DNA from: Acidianus manzaensis
GTDB lineage: Archaea > Thermoproteota > Thermoprotei_A > Sulfolobales > Sulfolobaceae
Length of the DNA: 64,000 nt
Direction of reading: 5' to 3'
Assembly: GCF_002116695.1 (NCBI RefSeq)
Contig: NZ_CP020477.1
Span: 2,415,001 to 2,479,000, forward strand
The notes beneath the pieces are model-generated. The model was not told where the DNA came from and searched no databases. It worked only from the letters and a program-made list of their open reading frames with translations. This document shows, piece by piece, positions 50,819 to 60,298 of the stretch. The first letter of the stretch is position 1. Each line of letters starts with the position of its first letter. The position numbers and the translations under genes were made by a program.

Positions 50819-51105
50819 AATTCTAAATACTCTTTGAAAATAATAAATTTAAAAATTAATGAAGCATATTTCGAGTATTTTAACTGCACAATAATAAAAA
50901 GATAGAAGTAGCATTCTTAATTCTCAAACATGGAATAACTGACGTGAAACCATGTAATAACCGTAAAAACTAACTAAGTTAGAGATATTTTTAAAGATTA
51001 AAAAATCTAAAAATTAGCAGAATACCATTCATATACGTCAAAGAGAAAAACGCAGAAACTTAAAACATCAGCAAATAATATAGATAACTAAAAAACCAGT
51101 TTCTT

Positions 51106-52494
51106 TTAGCTTTTCTCCCCAATCTTTTCCACTAATTCGCTCTCTTTACTAGCCTCTTCTAACGATTTCCCTTTAGTTTCTGGAACTCCAAACCAAGTTA
51201 ACGCTGCTGCAATAAGCATCAACACTCCAAAAAATACCATAGCAACCTCCTTACTTACTGAAATGAATAGGACAGGAAATAAGAATGACGCGATAGCAGC
51301 TCCAGTTCTCCCCGAAGCTACAGTCATTGCTTGAACCAAACCTCTAACCTTAGTAGGAGCAACTTCAACACCCAACATTCCAGCGGTACTTATTATACCA
51401 GGCCCAACGCTCCCGGCAAATTCATGAAAACCGTATATTAGCAAAAGAACTATAGGAAGAGCGCCGATAGGAAGCAGAAAACCAAAGACCATTAAGAAAA
51501 CTCCTTCAAATAAAGATCCTAAAGCTTGCAAAGGCTTCCTTCCAATCCTATCAATAAACGAAATCCCAGTAAACTTACCTGGAAAACCGAAAATAGCTGA
51601 AATCATCAAAGAGAAAATAGCAGGATTATAAATTCCTATAGACCTAGCGATCAAAGTTGGCCCAAATAATCCATTAGCATACCCTGTTAAATCAAACAAA
51701 AACCATAAAACAGCTGCAACAGCAAAAGTTCTTCCAGCCTTAGCGAAATAACTCCTCATCGATGCGCTATCTTTCAAATTCTCTTTAACTGCTACGTTAG
51801 TTTTAGTAATTTCCCTAACTACTTCATTAAACTTATTTACATCACCTTTAATTCTCAGCAAAAATCTACTAGTTTCTGGAACTTTTCTCCTTAAGTAAAT
51901 TACCGAAGCTGCAGGAATCGCACCAGCAGCCAAAATAATCCTCCAAAGCATTGTTGCAGATATAAAAGGAGAGATTCCTACATAGAGAAGAGAAGCAGTT
52001 ATATCACCTAAACTCCACATTAGACCAAATCCTATAGCAATTAACTTTCCTCTATCCTTAGCGTTAGAATGCTCTGCCATAATTAAAGGAGAAAGCACAT
52101 AGTCAGCCCCAGTTCCTATCCCAACTAAAAATCTAACAATAGCTAATTCAGCAGGAGTTGAAACAAAAGCTTGCATTAATGCTCCTATAGTCATTATTGC
52201 TACATCCACTCCATAAAATGTTTTTCTACCTTTATTTGACAAATATCCAAATAGAATCGCACCTAAAGCTGCTCCTATAAATACTGAACCATCTAACATT
52301 CCTAACCAAAATTCGTACGAAGAACTACTCTTAGTTATTCCAAAAGTACTTAGTACGTCTAGGATTACCAAGCTAATAGAAGACAATAGATATCCGTCAG
52401 TAAAGACTCCCATTCCTGTAGTAAATAACGCCTTTATATGAAACATATCAAACTTTTTGCTATCCAACGGTTTAAACACATCTGTTAGTTTCAT
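51106..52494 (-). CDS. MFS transporter, sugar/phosphate-type
   Basis: This is a 462-residue transporter with about 12 membrane segments. GMGVFTDGYLLSSISLV in segment 1, GYLSNKGRKTFYGVD (motif A), RFLVGIGTGADYVLSPLIMAE and SFIDRIGRKPLQALGS identify the sugar-porter/PHS branch. The end PETKGKSLEEASKE is a hallmark of sugar porters. The substrate could be a sugar, phosphate or organic acid. The TATA box ATATTTAAAA is centred about 29 bases before the ATG. Confidence 0.85.
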   Translation of the reverse strand: MKLTDVFKPLDSKKFDMFHIKALFTTGMGVFTDGYLLSSISLVILDVLSTFGITKSSSSYEFWLGMLDGSVFIGAALGAILFGYLSNKGRKTFYGVDVAIMTIGALMQAFVSTPAELAIVRFLVGIGTGADYVLSPLIMAEHSNAKDRGKLIAIGFGLMWSLGDITASLLYVGISPFISATMLWRIILAAGAIPAASVIYLRRKVPETSRFLLRIKGDVNKFNEVVREITKTNVAVKENLKDSASMRSYFAKAGRTFAVAAVLWFLFDLTGYANGLFGPTLIARSIGIYNPAIFSLMISAIFGFPGKFTGISFIDRIGRKPLQALGSLFEGVFLMVFGFLLPIGALPIVLLLIYGFHEFAGSVGPGIISTAGMLGVEVAPTKVRGLVQAMTVASGRTGAAIASFLFPVLFISVSKEVAMVFFGVLMLIAAALTWFGVPETKGKSLEEASKESELVEKIGEKS

Positions 52495-53269
52495 AAATTA
52501 AAACAAAATTAATCTTTTTTAAATATATCGTATTTATTTTATATATAAGATAAAAAAGTATATAGTACGAAATAGGATATATAGATTTTAGACTCATTAA
52601 TCGATAAAATATTATTTCTAACTTTGTTTTCGAAGTTTTGTTTATATCACCTATAACATAAAAATGAAGCCAATAATATTATCAACCGTTCAACCATTTT
52701 TAATAAGGTTATAGACAAGAGTACATCAAAAATTTTAGAATTATCAAAATGTGAAGATTATTCGTATGAGGTTTGGGTCTCATTGAATTTCATATATTTT
52801 GTATTCAATTCTTAACCCTTGGAGTTCATCGAAGTTAAGTATGCTCATCCATCTCCCTCCAATTAGGGGTAACCACGCTCATCCGTAGAGGGTGATGAAA
52901 CCCCCACATCTTGGCTGTTCATTCTTACCCCATTCGGGAATTTCCCATCCACATCTAGGGTAAGCTTCCCTAATTTTGTCTTGCATGCAAAGTATACAAT
53001 TTTTACGCTTAAATGGAAACAGTTTGTTACGGCAGTTTACGGAAATTATGTTTTAGCTTAATTTGCGATGAGTAATCAGTGTCTTTTTAATTATCCTTTT
53101 TAGTGTATAGCTTTATAGAGATATGTTTAAACTAATAAGACAAGTTAAGTTCTTAACATAAGCTTACGTTGCATCTTCACGAGAACACTAATTTGCAAAT
53201 AGCAGTAAAAGAGATTTTAAAGGGGTCTATGTATTAATTTCTAACTAAACAAAAAATCTTAAATATCTC
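52495..53269. other. Intergenic region with an IS-end-like structured segment
   Basis: These 775 bases lie between the MFS and M28 peptidase genes, both minus-strand. A structured, GC-richer segment at 52766-52990 has its own entry. The right part (53000-53269) is AT-rich and includes CAGTTTACGGAAATT (53033-53047), similar to the ends of the small inverted-repeat elements at 54400 and 57987. No gene is seen. Confidence 0.5.
52766..52990 (-). mobile_element. Probable right end of a TnpB-type (IS200/IS605) element, structured RNA-like segment
   Basis: This segment is visibly GC-richer than its surroundings and full of inverted repeats. CTTACCC (52924-52930) pairs with GGGTAAG (52958-52964) around a smaller GGGAA-T-TTCCC hairpin. 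GGGT pairs with ACCC at 52890-52903 and CTTAAC with GTTAAG at 52811-52839. A terminal hairpin ATGAG/CTCAT lies at 52766-52783. On the minus strand short frames such as HHPLRMSVVTPNW precede it. This fits the 3' end and omega-RNA region of a TnpB element whose gene has been lost. A stand-alone structured RNA is the alternative. Identification is from memory of such ends. Confidence 0.45.
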
Positions 53270-54340
53270 TTATAAAGTTTTTATTCTAGAAGTAAGATTT
53301 TTATAATCTGGTATTATAGCTCCTTTTCTATATTTAACGCCGGTCAATTTATAGAATTCCTTAGCTAATTCCTCTGAAGTCTTCTTATCCAACTCCTCAA
53401 TTAATTTTTCCAATCCCTTCTTAACATCTTCAAAAAACTTTTCATCACCTTCTACAGGCACATCTTCATCAGTATGATAATAAGGAATTAAATCATCATT
53501 ATAAAGTACAATTCCAGGATATCCCTCTAAAATATAAGAAAAATGATCAGAAAAAGGAGAAGGCATCTCCACCCTCTTTACCTTAAAATAGGAAGAATAA
53601 CTCCATAACTCAGGGGTAGAAGAAAAAACTACCCTATTTGGGAAAAGCGCATCTAAAGAGATTGCTACGAAAGTATCATCCTTCTTCATCTGCATAGAAC
53701 CAGTACAGCACTTAGGACCCTCCTCAGAAGAAAAGAAAACCAGCTTAACTCCATGATTTTTTACTTTAGGTCTAAGAGATAAAGCCAAAGAAATACTAAA
53801 CAAATTATCGTGAAAACCAGTCAACCAATGATCAACATGAGCACCAATTACAAAATAATCGTTATACCTCCCCTCAGAAAGAGTGACCTCCAAATTATAA
53901 GAAGAAGACTCAACCAAATCTCCCTCACCACATAACTCAATCTCATCATCATCTTTAACATCCTCAGTTATAACAAAAGAAACAGGTCTTCGATAAGGCA
54001 TTACAATCCTTCTCCTCCTTTTATCTACGAGTATATAACCTTCAAAATCAGTAGAACCTTTTACATCAAAAGGATGAGAAGGCATATACTCTTTCTTAAA
54101 CTGTTTATTAACCTTACCTTTTAAACAACCAGAAGTGTAAGGCAGGAGGCTAGCCTTTATTTTGTTTCCATTTACATAAACGTCTTCCCTTTTTATATTC
54201 CAGAATTTTGTTGAAACTGGATATCTTTTGATGGGAAGAGAAATACTTTCTTCAATTTTCTTTAAAATTTCCTTTTCTTGAGCTCCTCCATGAATAGCCT
54301 CTCCAAAGGACAAAAGAGATTTAGAAAAATTGACATCCAT
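53270..54340 (-). CDS. M28-family zinc aminopeptidase
   Basis: This is a 356-residue peptidase. The zinc ligands and catalytic residues fit M28: HVDHW (first H and D), FHDN (second D), SSEEG (catalytic E and ligand E), a later D in SLDAL and H in YYHTDEDVP. The N-terminal 150 residues hold an inserted beta domain. No signal peptide, so it acts in the cytoplasm on peptides. TATA box TTTTTATATAAAA lies 25 bases before the ATG, so the message is leaderless. Confidence 0.85.
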   Translation of the reverse strand: MDVNFSKSLLSFGEAIHGGAQEKEILKKIEESISLPIKRYPVSTKFWNIKREDVYVNGNKIKASLLPYTSGCLKGKVNKQFKKEYMPSHPFDVKGSTDFEGYILVDKRRRRIVMPYRRPVSFVITEDVKDDDEIELCGEGDLVESSSYNLEVTLSEGRYNDYFVIGAHVDHWLTGFHDNLFSISLALSLRPKVKNHGVKLVFFSSEEGPKCCTGSMQMKKDDTFVAISLDALFPNRVVFSSTPELWSYSSYFKVKRVEMPSPFSDHFSYILEGYPGIVLYNDDLIPYYHTDEDVPVEGDEKFFEDVKKGLEKLIEELDKKTSEELAKEFYKLTGVKYRKGAIIPDYKNLTSRIKTL

Positions 54341-54399
54341 GGTTTACTCTCTAATAATTTTATATAAAAACATGATAGCTAATAGGACGTATTTCACTC

Positions 54400-54666
54400 A
54401 GTAGTTTACGGAAAAATTCCTTAATTATCTTTTTCATTAAAAGATGATGAAGAATTCTCTTGACTAAATTAGAATTTTTATCTTTGTTGTATAATTATAA
54501 AAAGAATATCCTATTTAAATCTTTAATTAAACTATGTAGTGTGTGCACTATTTGAACACTTTATGTTAATTCTACGTATTGTTCTATTAGAGAGAATAGC
54601 CTCATTTTTCAGATATTCCACAAGCTATAAACGATGTTATTAAAGTGTTAATTTCCGTAAGCTACT
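54400..54666. mobile_element. MITE-like inverted-repeat element, copy A
   Basis: This is a 267-base noncoding element. Left end AGTAGTTTACGGAAA (54400-54414) and right end TTTCCGTAAGCTACT (54652-54666) are inverted repeats with one mismatch over 15 bases. The first 110 bases align with copy B (57987), including TTTTTC-TTAAAA, CAAATTAGA-type and ATAAAAAGAAT blocks. No transposase is inside. It fits a non-autonomous element mobilised in trans. Confidence 0.6.
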
Positions 54667-54784
54667 ATAATATTCCCAGTGCATTTGCGATAATATACAC
54701 TTTATATCATACTAGAAACTGAGTTATTTGATATAATAAAATTAAATATAATAAAAATTGATAAATTAAATTATAATAGTATGC

Positions 54785-56965
54785 TTACGATGCTTGACCA
54801 TTTACCGGAATAGTATAAGGTGGAATTAACGTCGTAACTGTCATTCCATAACCGTTAGGTTCTAATAGTGTCATATAGAGCTCAATATAATCAACAGTAA
54901 AGCTTTCTATTGAGCTGTACTCCTCTTGTTGACTTGGAGTTGGAGGAAATACGCCTGGAGCAAATATTGAATTAACAGGAATACTTAACGTCAAAGTATA
55001 TTGCTTTACACTTAATGGCGGAACTTCAATAGGATTATTTAAATTATTTTGAGCACTACCATATAATGTTGCTTCTACAGGCTGAGAACCTGAAGGTCCA
55101 TTAGGACCTAGAAGCCCAAATTGATATACTTCATCTGCCTTCATGGAAATTTGAACAGCATTAAATTCTAAAGTTTGGTTGCTAGGATTACCTATTTCCA
55201 ATTGAACTTTGACAACTAGTGGAGTAGTGACATAATAATAATTTTGGTTACCAGATAAACTAGGGATAGAATATGCTGGAAATATTGAACCGTCAGTTAC
55301 TTCGCTAGGATTTACTGATAGAGTAACCGGTGAAACCCATGCGCCTAATTCATACCAGTATCCTCCTTCAAATTCACCATTAATGCTCCCGCTAAACGTT
55401 TGAAAACCATATGTAGCTAACGATAGAATTCCTCCAGGTTTAGAGAAATTTATAATTCCATCAAAAGTTCCATATCCATGATTATCAGATAAAGTTAGCA
55501 TACCGCTAAAATCATTTATAGTAGTATTAAATGGAGCCGGGAAGAAAGACAGAAGACTAGTAGGAACTGAAGTAGCAATTACTTGAGTAAGGCTAGCATT
55601 ACTAAACGTTCCAGATATTAAAGGAGAAACTGCTAAATTACCCAAAATACCATACATTCCACTACTTGTTAACTCTAAATTATCTATATTTCCTTGTATA
55701 TATCCATTTTCATATCCATAAGATGAACTATATAGTGAATATAATTGGCCACTTTTAATAGTACCATTTATTATTAAAGAGTCAATATCGCCAGATATTG
55801 TAGTAGTTTTACCTTTATCATTTATTGACTTGCCATTCACTACACCAGTTACGTTACCATTAATTTCCAAACTACCATTAAGGTTTTCTATTTTTATGTC
55901 ATGTCCTTCTCCACTAAAAGTGATATTTAATCCACTAGCACTACTTATAAAATAGTTATTTAATATATTACTAGGTATACATATTTCTCCACTAAAGTTA
56001 CCGTATATAGAACCTATAATAAAACTATTATTGAAAGTTATACTGCTAGCTGTTCCCTTTTCAAAATAAATTGGATAACCTTGGTTACTTCCAATACTAC
56101 CTGTGAAGCTACCAGACAATGTTAAATTACCACCGACAAAAACACCATTCATTTCTCCTTTAAATATAGGATAGGGCAATGTAGTCAAATAACCTGATTG
56201 TTGTGGTGTAGTATATGCAATTGGTCCATACCAATATCCATCATAGCTAAAAGATCCTGATGAACTACTACCTAAATATGCCCATGTAAATACCATAGTA
56301 TTGGAATTTTGACCATTAACATCATGAATGAATTGGAGTATTGGAATTCCATCTCCTGTTTCGCATATTATTTTAAATTCTGGTTCTTCTATTACACTAA
56401 AGTTGTATGGATCTATTTCACCTATTCCTACAGGTTGTGGTAATTTGGTATTAGGTAAAACATAAGGCGATGATGCGTAAATTATATTTCCGAATTGAGT
56501 AACTGCAGCAACATCAGATGCTTCAGCTACGTTTCCGACAGGTATCTGTATTGCTGGATATCCATCAAACGTAGATTTAGCATTTGATAAAGACACTGTT
56601 ATTGGGTGATCTATAGTAGTCCAAGTTGCTCCCTTAAATACTTCGAAATAGCGAATTTCTAGATTAACTGGCGGATTTTGATTATTTACAAAAACAAAAT
56701 ATGCAGAACCATTACTATATATAAAGTATACTGGAGAAACTGATACTCCAGCAGCGCTAAGTTCGGTGGGTTCGAAATCTCTAAATTGTTCAGTAGCTAA
56801 ATCCTTATAAGAATTTGCATTTTCCGCTTGTTGCGCTTCTACAGTAGGCTGAGAAAACATGTAAACTCCTAATGGTATAAGCACTGCCAATACTATTATG
56901 AGGAGAATTAAAAAACCAATTATTTCAGATAATCCCTTTGTATTTTTTATGTTTTTCATAACCAT
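54785..56965 (-). CDS. Large pilin-like exported protein, beta-helix-rich
   Basis: This 726-residue protein has a class III signal peptide: KNTKG followed by LSEIIGFLILLIIVLAVLIPLG, with PibD-type cleavage after KG. Residues about 55-160 form a domain shared with the two large paralogues in this island (YFVFVNNQNPP, IRYFEVF, TQFGNIIY). Residues about 230-520 are repetitive with many G-N-x-S/T strands and look like a beta-helix, followed by further beta domains. GAGGTGGG precedes the ATG. The start overlaps the small pilin gene by ten bases. Probably a filament or surface component. Confidence 0.7.
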   Translation of the reverse strand: MVMKNIKNTKGLSEIIGFLILLIIVLAVLIPLGVYMFSQPTVEAQQAENANSYKDLATEQFRDFEPTELSAAGVSVSPVYFIYSNGSAYFVFVNNQNPPVNLEIRYFEVFKGATWTTIDHPITVSLSNAKSTFDGYPAIQIPVGNVAEASDVAAVTQFGNIIYASSPYVLPNTKLPQPVGIGEIDPYNFSVIEEPEFKIICETGDGIPILQFIHDVNGQNSNTMVFTWAYLGSSSSGSFSYDGYWYGPIAYTTPQQSGYLTTLPYPIFKGEMNGVFVGGNLTLSGSFTGSIGSNQGYPIYFEKGTASSITFNNSFIIGSIYGNFSGEICIPSNILNNYFISSASGLNITFSGEGHDIKIENLNGSLEINGNVTGVVNGKSINDKGKTTTISGDIDSLIINGTIKSGQLYSLYSSSYGYENGYIQGNIDNLELTSSGMYGILGNLAVSPLISGTFSNASLTQVIATSVPTSLLSFFPAPFNTTINDFSGMLTLSDNHGYGTFDGIINFSKPGGILSLATYGFQTFSGSINGEFEGGYWYELGAWVSPVTLSVNPSEVTDGSIFPAYSIPSLSGNQNYYYVTTPLVVKVQLEIGNPSNQTLEFNAVQISMKADEVYQFGLLGPNGPSGSQPVEATLYGSAQNNLNNPIEVPPLSVKQYTLTLSIPVNSIFAPGVFPPTPSQQEEYSSIESFTVDYIELYMTLLEPNGYGMTVTTLIPPYTIPVNGQAS

Positions 56966-57492
56966 TGATAACCCACCTCTATATATTTACCTTGGATTTG
57001 TACAAAAAATAGAATAACAGGAGAATACCCTTTTTCATTGGAAAATGTTATTGTTTGAGGAGCTCCTACAATACTCTTCCAAAGAGTAACGCTACCTGAA
57101 TACATTTCTTTAAGATTAGTGAAATAAAGCGTAGCTGAAGTAGGCGTAGGGGAAGTATCATTAATATTAATATTTGACTGTATAGATGGGTTTTCATACT
57201 GTGGAGTTACTAAACTACTTCCATATAGAGAACTAGGAGCATAAAAAGCAGTAATATAAATAGTTCCATTATAATTGAAATCTTGTGGAACTATAAAAAG
57301 TGATTCTTCACTTCCTGTAGTAATATTATTACTGATTTGAAGATACAATCCGCTCGAGATGTCTTGAGCTTGATTTTCAATTGTGACACTATTGAATTGA
57401 TTACTTGCATATACAGATGATAAACCAAATATAACTAAACCTATCAAAACTGTGGCAACAATAATGAGGAAAACACTAACAACATTCTCCAT
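56956..57492 (-). CDS. Small pilin-like protein paired with the large one
   Basis: This 178-residue protein starts MENVVSVFLIIVATVLIGLVIFGL, a pilin-type hydrophobic helix without basic residues before it. The outer domain is beta-rich with sequons (ISNNITTG, FNYNGT) and ends in YIEVGYQWL, like the IGYTYTG end of the 61893 protein. GGGTG precedes the start. It is translated together with the large protein downstream. Confidence 0.65.
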   Translation of the reverse strand: MENVVSVFLIIVATVLIGLVIFGLSSVYASNQFNSVTIENQAQDISSGLYLQISNNITTGSEESLFIVPQDFNYNGTIYITAFYAPSSLYGSSLVTPQYENPSIQSNININDTSPTPTSATLYFTNLKEMYSGSVTLWKSIVGAPQTITFSNEKGYSPVILFFVQIQGKYIEVGYQWL

Positions 57493-58443
57493 AAATTACA
57501 CCCTTCTAATTAAATACTAGTTTTACTTCTCTTCTATATAAATATTTGCTTTTAAAAAGTATAGTAAGGTTAAATATGTCATCTTTTATGATTATTTGTT
57601 CAATCTGAATTTTTGTTTATCTGTTGAATAACAAGAGATATAATATTTAAAAAATGTTTCTAATAGGAAATAAGTAATTTTTTTAATAGCAAAGATATAT
57701 AAAAATTCTACATTAATTTATATTTTATTAATATAATTATATCTAATATAAAGTAAAGAACAAAAATACCATTTTTCTAACTGGCAAACTTTTACTATTA
57801 ATGAGACTCAATCTTAACAATATACTACAAGGAATTTTTATAATAATTTATCTTTAAATTGCATAAGTGAATAGAAGATATAATTGTGTAATTTAAAAAG
57901 ATATAATTTATTAAGATACTTTAGACTATGCACTAAAATGAACGTAACTTCTTCTCTTTGTTTCATTAAAAAGTTTTATCTAGTATAGAAGTTTACAGAA
58001 ATTCATATGACTTTTTCGTTAAAAAGTAATGCCAATTTTCTTAATCAAATTAGACTTAATTTTAAATATTTGTCTTATAATCATAAAAAGAATTAATCTT
58101 ATCTAATCTTACATTAAACAGTTTCGGTAAGGCGTTAATTTCCGTTAACTACTAGTAATAACTTATTTGAATAGTAAAGATAAGGTAAAAGTATTGAAAG
58201 TTAACTGCTATCATAAGCCTTTAACTTCATACGTTAATTATGTTAAGATATTTCTACTAAGCACTGTTGATGTTAGGGCTTAATTAGAACCAGATATGAA
58301 AACTTTCTATTAAATTTCTGCAGATAAATGACGAACCCTTAACAAAAGATTCTGTGCACAAAAGCCTTATTCTAAAGTAAAATTATATGAAGTCAGTTTA
58401 TACATATAGAGATATATTTTTAGATAAAAAAGAAAAGTTTCCT
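57493..58443. other. Long AT-rich region with a MITE-like copy
   Basis: These 951 bases separate two pilin operons on the minus strand. They hold the promoter of the 57492 gene (TTTATATAGA, minus strand, around 57535), the element copy B (57987-58153) and otherwise no open frame or RNA that I recognise. Confidence 0.5.
57987..58153. mobile_element. MITE-like inverted-repeat element, copy B
   Basis: This is a 167-base element. Left end AGAAGTTTACAGAAA (57987-58001) and right end TTTCCGTTAACTACT (58139-58153) are imperfect inverted repeats of the same type as copy A. The interior shares the TTTTTCGTTAAAAAG, CAAATTAGA and ATAAAAAGAAT blocks with it. It is about 100 bases shorter than copy A, which has extra sequence in its right half. 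No coding content. Confidence 0.55.
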
Positions 58444-58890
58444 TTAACTGATAGCAGTTTCGTTAGGATATAAAGTTGCAAATACAGTAACATTATAAGC
58501 TTGTAACTGTATTATTAACGTAGTATTCCAGAAATATTTGCTAACACTTGATATACTAAAATTATAGACTAAAGGTAAAGGTAAATGTGAAGAATCTGCA
58601 GTAACATAATTAGTTATATTCACTATTTTCCCATAATAGATGCTAAATACTCCAGTTAATGTAAAATTAGAATTTCCTCTAAATACTATAATTTGAGAAT
58701 TAAATGGAGAAGAGTTGAAATAGATTAAAACGCTTCCTCCATTTATCTGATTTTGAGCTATTTCAGCAAAATCAGGAGATTTAACGGAAGGTTTTGAATA
58801 GTTTAATAATAGATAATAAGCAGGAATTAAAATAACCAAAATAAGTATTAAAGCAATTAAAAAAGCAATTAAAGCTGACTGAGCTTTCAT
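58444..58890 (-). CDS. Small pilin-like protein
   Basis: This protein of about 148 residues starts at ATG 58890 (MKAQSALIAFLIALILILVILIP). GGTGA is placed correctly for that ATG, and a GTG at 58899 would overlap the stop of the gene before. MKA before the hydrophobic stretch fits a class III (PibD) signal. The outer domain is beta-rich (SVLIYFN, FNSQIIVFRG, NFTLTGVF). It follows the 58892 gene directly, so they are co-translated. Confidence 0.65.
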   Translation of the reverse strand: MKAQSALIAFLIALILILVILIPAYYLLLNYSKPSVKSPDFAEIAQNQINGGSVLIYFNSSPFNSQIIVFRGNSNFTLTGVFSIYYGKIVNITNYVTADSSHLPLPLVYNFSISSVSKYFWNTTLIIQLQAYNVTVFATLYPNETAIS

Positions 58891-58891
58891 T

Positions 58892-60298
58892 TTATTCACC
58901 AGATAAGGGTGTCCAATAAATTGTTACATTATAATACACTATAATATTCATAGGCTGATTTATTATTATATAGTCAGGAATCTTTGGAAAATTATATGTA
59001 AAAGTAGTACCATTACTATATTCGAAGCATACTGTAATTGCTCCTTGAGTATAAGAACCAGTGAAAGTAACAATTGGATTGAAATAATAATTACCGCCAA
59101 TGATCCAATACGAATTATTATAATTATATCCTACACCACCAATGAAAATATTATCATTACAAGTGTCATTATAGGCTATTAGACATATCTGATAATAATT
59201 ATAATTATTTTGATAATAAACATAAATGTAGTTATTATCACTATTTGGAGGTACAAAAATTATTTCTGAAGTAGTTATATACTGTGCCTCGTTGTATTCT
59301 ACATAGGAAAATTGATAATGTTCTATAATTCCTTCTGATTCATAGTTAGTATTATTACCTTGCAATGTATAAATTGTGATATTGACGAAACCAGCGGGTA
59401 CATAAATTGTTTGTTGCATATTACTTACTGATTGTTTTTTCCCATCTATTGATAAGCATATTGATCCAGGATAGTTGGTGTTTATCGTTAATTCCACTTT
59501 ACTTAATACTGGAGTGTAATTAGCTATAACAATTGTTGGTTGTCCCTCTAATTGGACATTTACGCCTAATTCGTTAGTTGAGTTAAGTTTTGCTTTTCCT
59601 ATTACATTCCAATTGTGGAACACACCAGTGACTATTTGCCCTTTAGAATTCTCATAGTAAACATATTCTGGTACCTTAGCATCAAAACTTCCTGTAATGT
59701 TTGGAAATTCTACAGGTGTAGTATAATTCTTAAATGTACCGTAAATGTTAGTAGTAACATTAGTTGATACTGGTAATGTACCCGAAGAATTTGAAATCTG
59801 GGTAATAATTTCTATACCTCCTACTCCTGACTGAGAATATGGTCCTATTTCAGATCCTGGAGTAAGATAAAATATGTTACCTAAAGAAGATACTAAGATT
59901 ATTGGGTCTCCTTTAACATAACTAGGTAAAGATAGAGATTTGTCTACAGAAATTACAATAGGATAATTTTCAGGGATTTCAGTCCACTTATCTTGATTGA
60001 AATAAAGCATTTCTGTTATGGTCAAATTAGAAGGTGGAACAAACTCTCCATTAGTATAAACCATGAGAACATATGTACCATTATAAACTATAGCTGGATG
60101 TCCGCTGGTTACTTGATTTATTTGTAAATTCTTAAGATAAATATAGTTATTTACTAAAACATTAGAAACTTCCTTATTGCTTTGTAAAGATTCAGAGTAG
60201 AATATAAACGGAACAGCTAAAGCTATTACTATAACTAGAAGAATAATTATAGCTACTGCATTAATTAACCCTTTTTTAAACATTTTTTTATTGGCCAT
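58892..60298 (-). CDS. Large pilin-like exported protein
   Basis: This is a 468-residue protein. I place the start at ATG 60298 (MANKKMFKKG), because GGAGGTTATC lies before this codon and downstream of the earlier ATG 60313. The signal FKKG-LINAVAIIILLVIVIALA is class III. Residues about 60-160 share the domain of the paralogues: GHPAIVYNGTYVLMV, PSNLTITEMLYFNQDKWTEIP and IILVSSLGNIFYLTPGS. The rest is beta-rich with many tyrosines and asparagines. Probably part of a cell-surface filament or sheath. Confidence 0.7.
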   Translation of the reverse strand: MANKKMFKKGLINAVAIIILLVIVIALAVPFIFYSESLQSNKEVSNVLVNNYIYLKNLQINQVTSGHPAIVYNGTYVLMVYTNGEFVPPSNLTITEMLYFNQDKWTEIPENYPIVISVDKSLSLPSYVKGDPIILVSSLGNIFYLTPGSEIGPYSQSGVGGIEIITQISNSSGTLPVSTNVTTNIYGTFKNYTTPVEFPNITGSFDAKVPEYVYYENSKGQIVTGVFHNWNVIGKAKLNSTNELGVNVQLEGQPTIVIANYTPVLSKVELTINTNYPGSICLSIDGKKQSVSNMQQTIYVPAGFVNITIYTLQGNNTNYESEGIIEHYQFSYVEYNEAQYITTSEIIFVPPNSDNNYIYVYYQNNYNYYQICLIAYNDTCNDNIFIGGVGYNYNNSYWIIGGNYYFNPIVTFTGSYTQGAITVCFEYSNGTTFTYNFPKIPDYIIINQPMNIIVYYNVTIYWTPLSGE

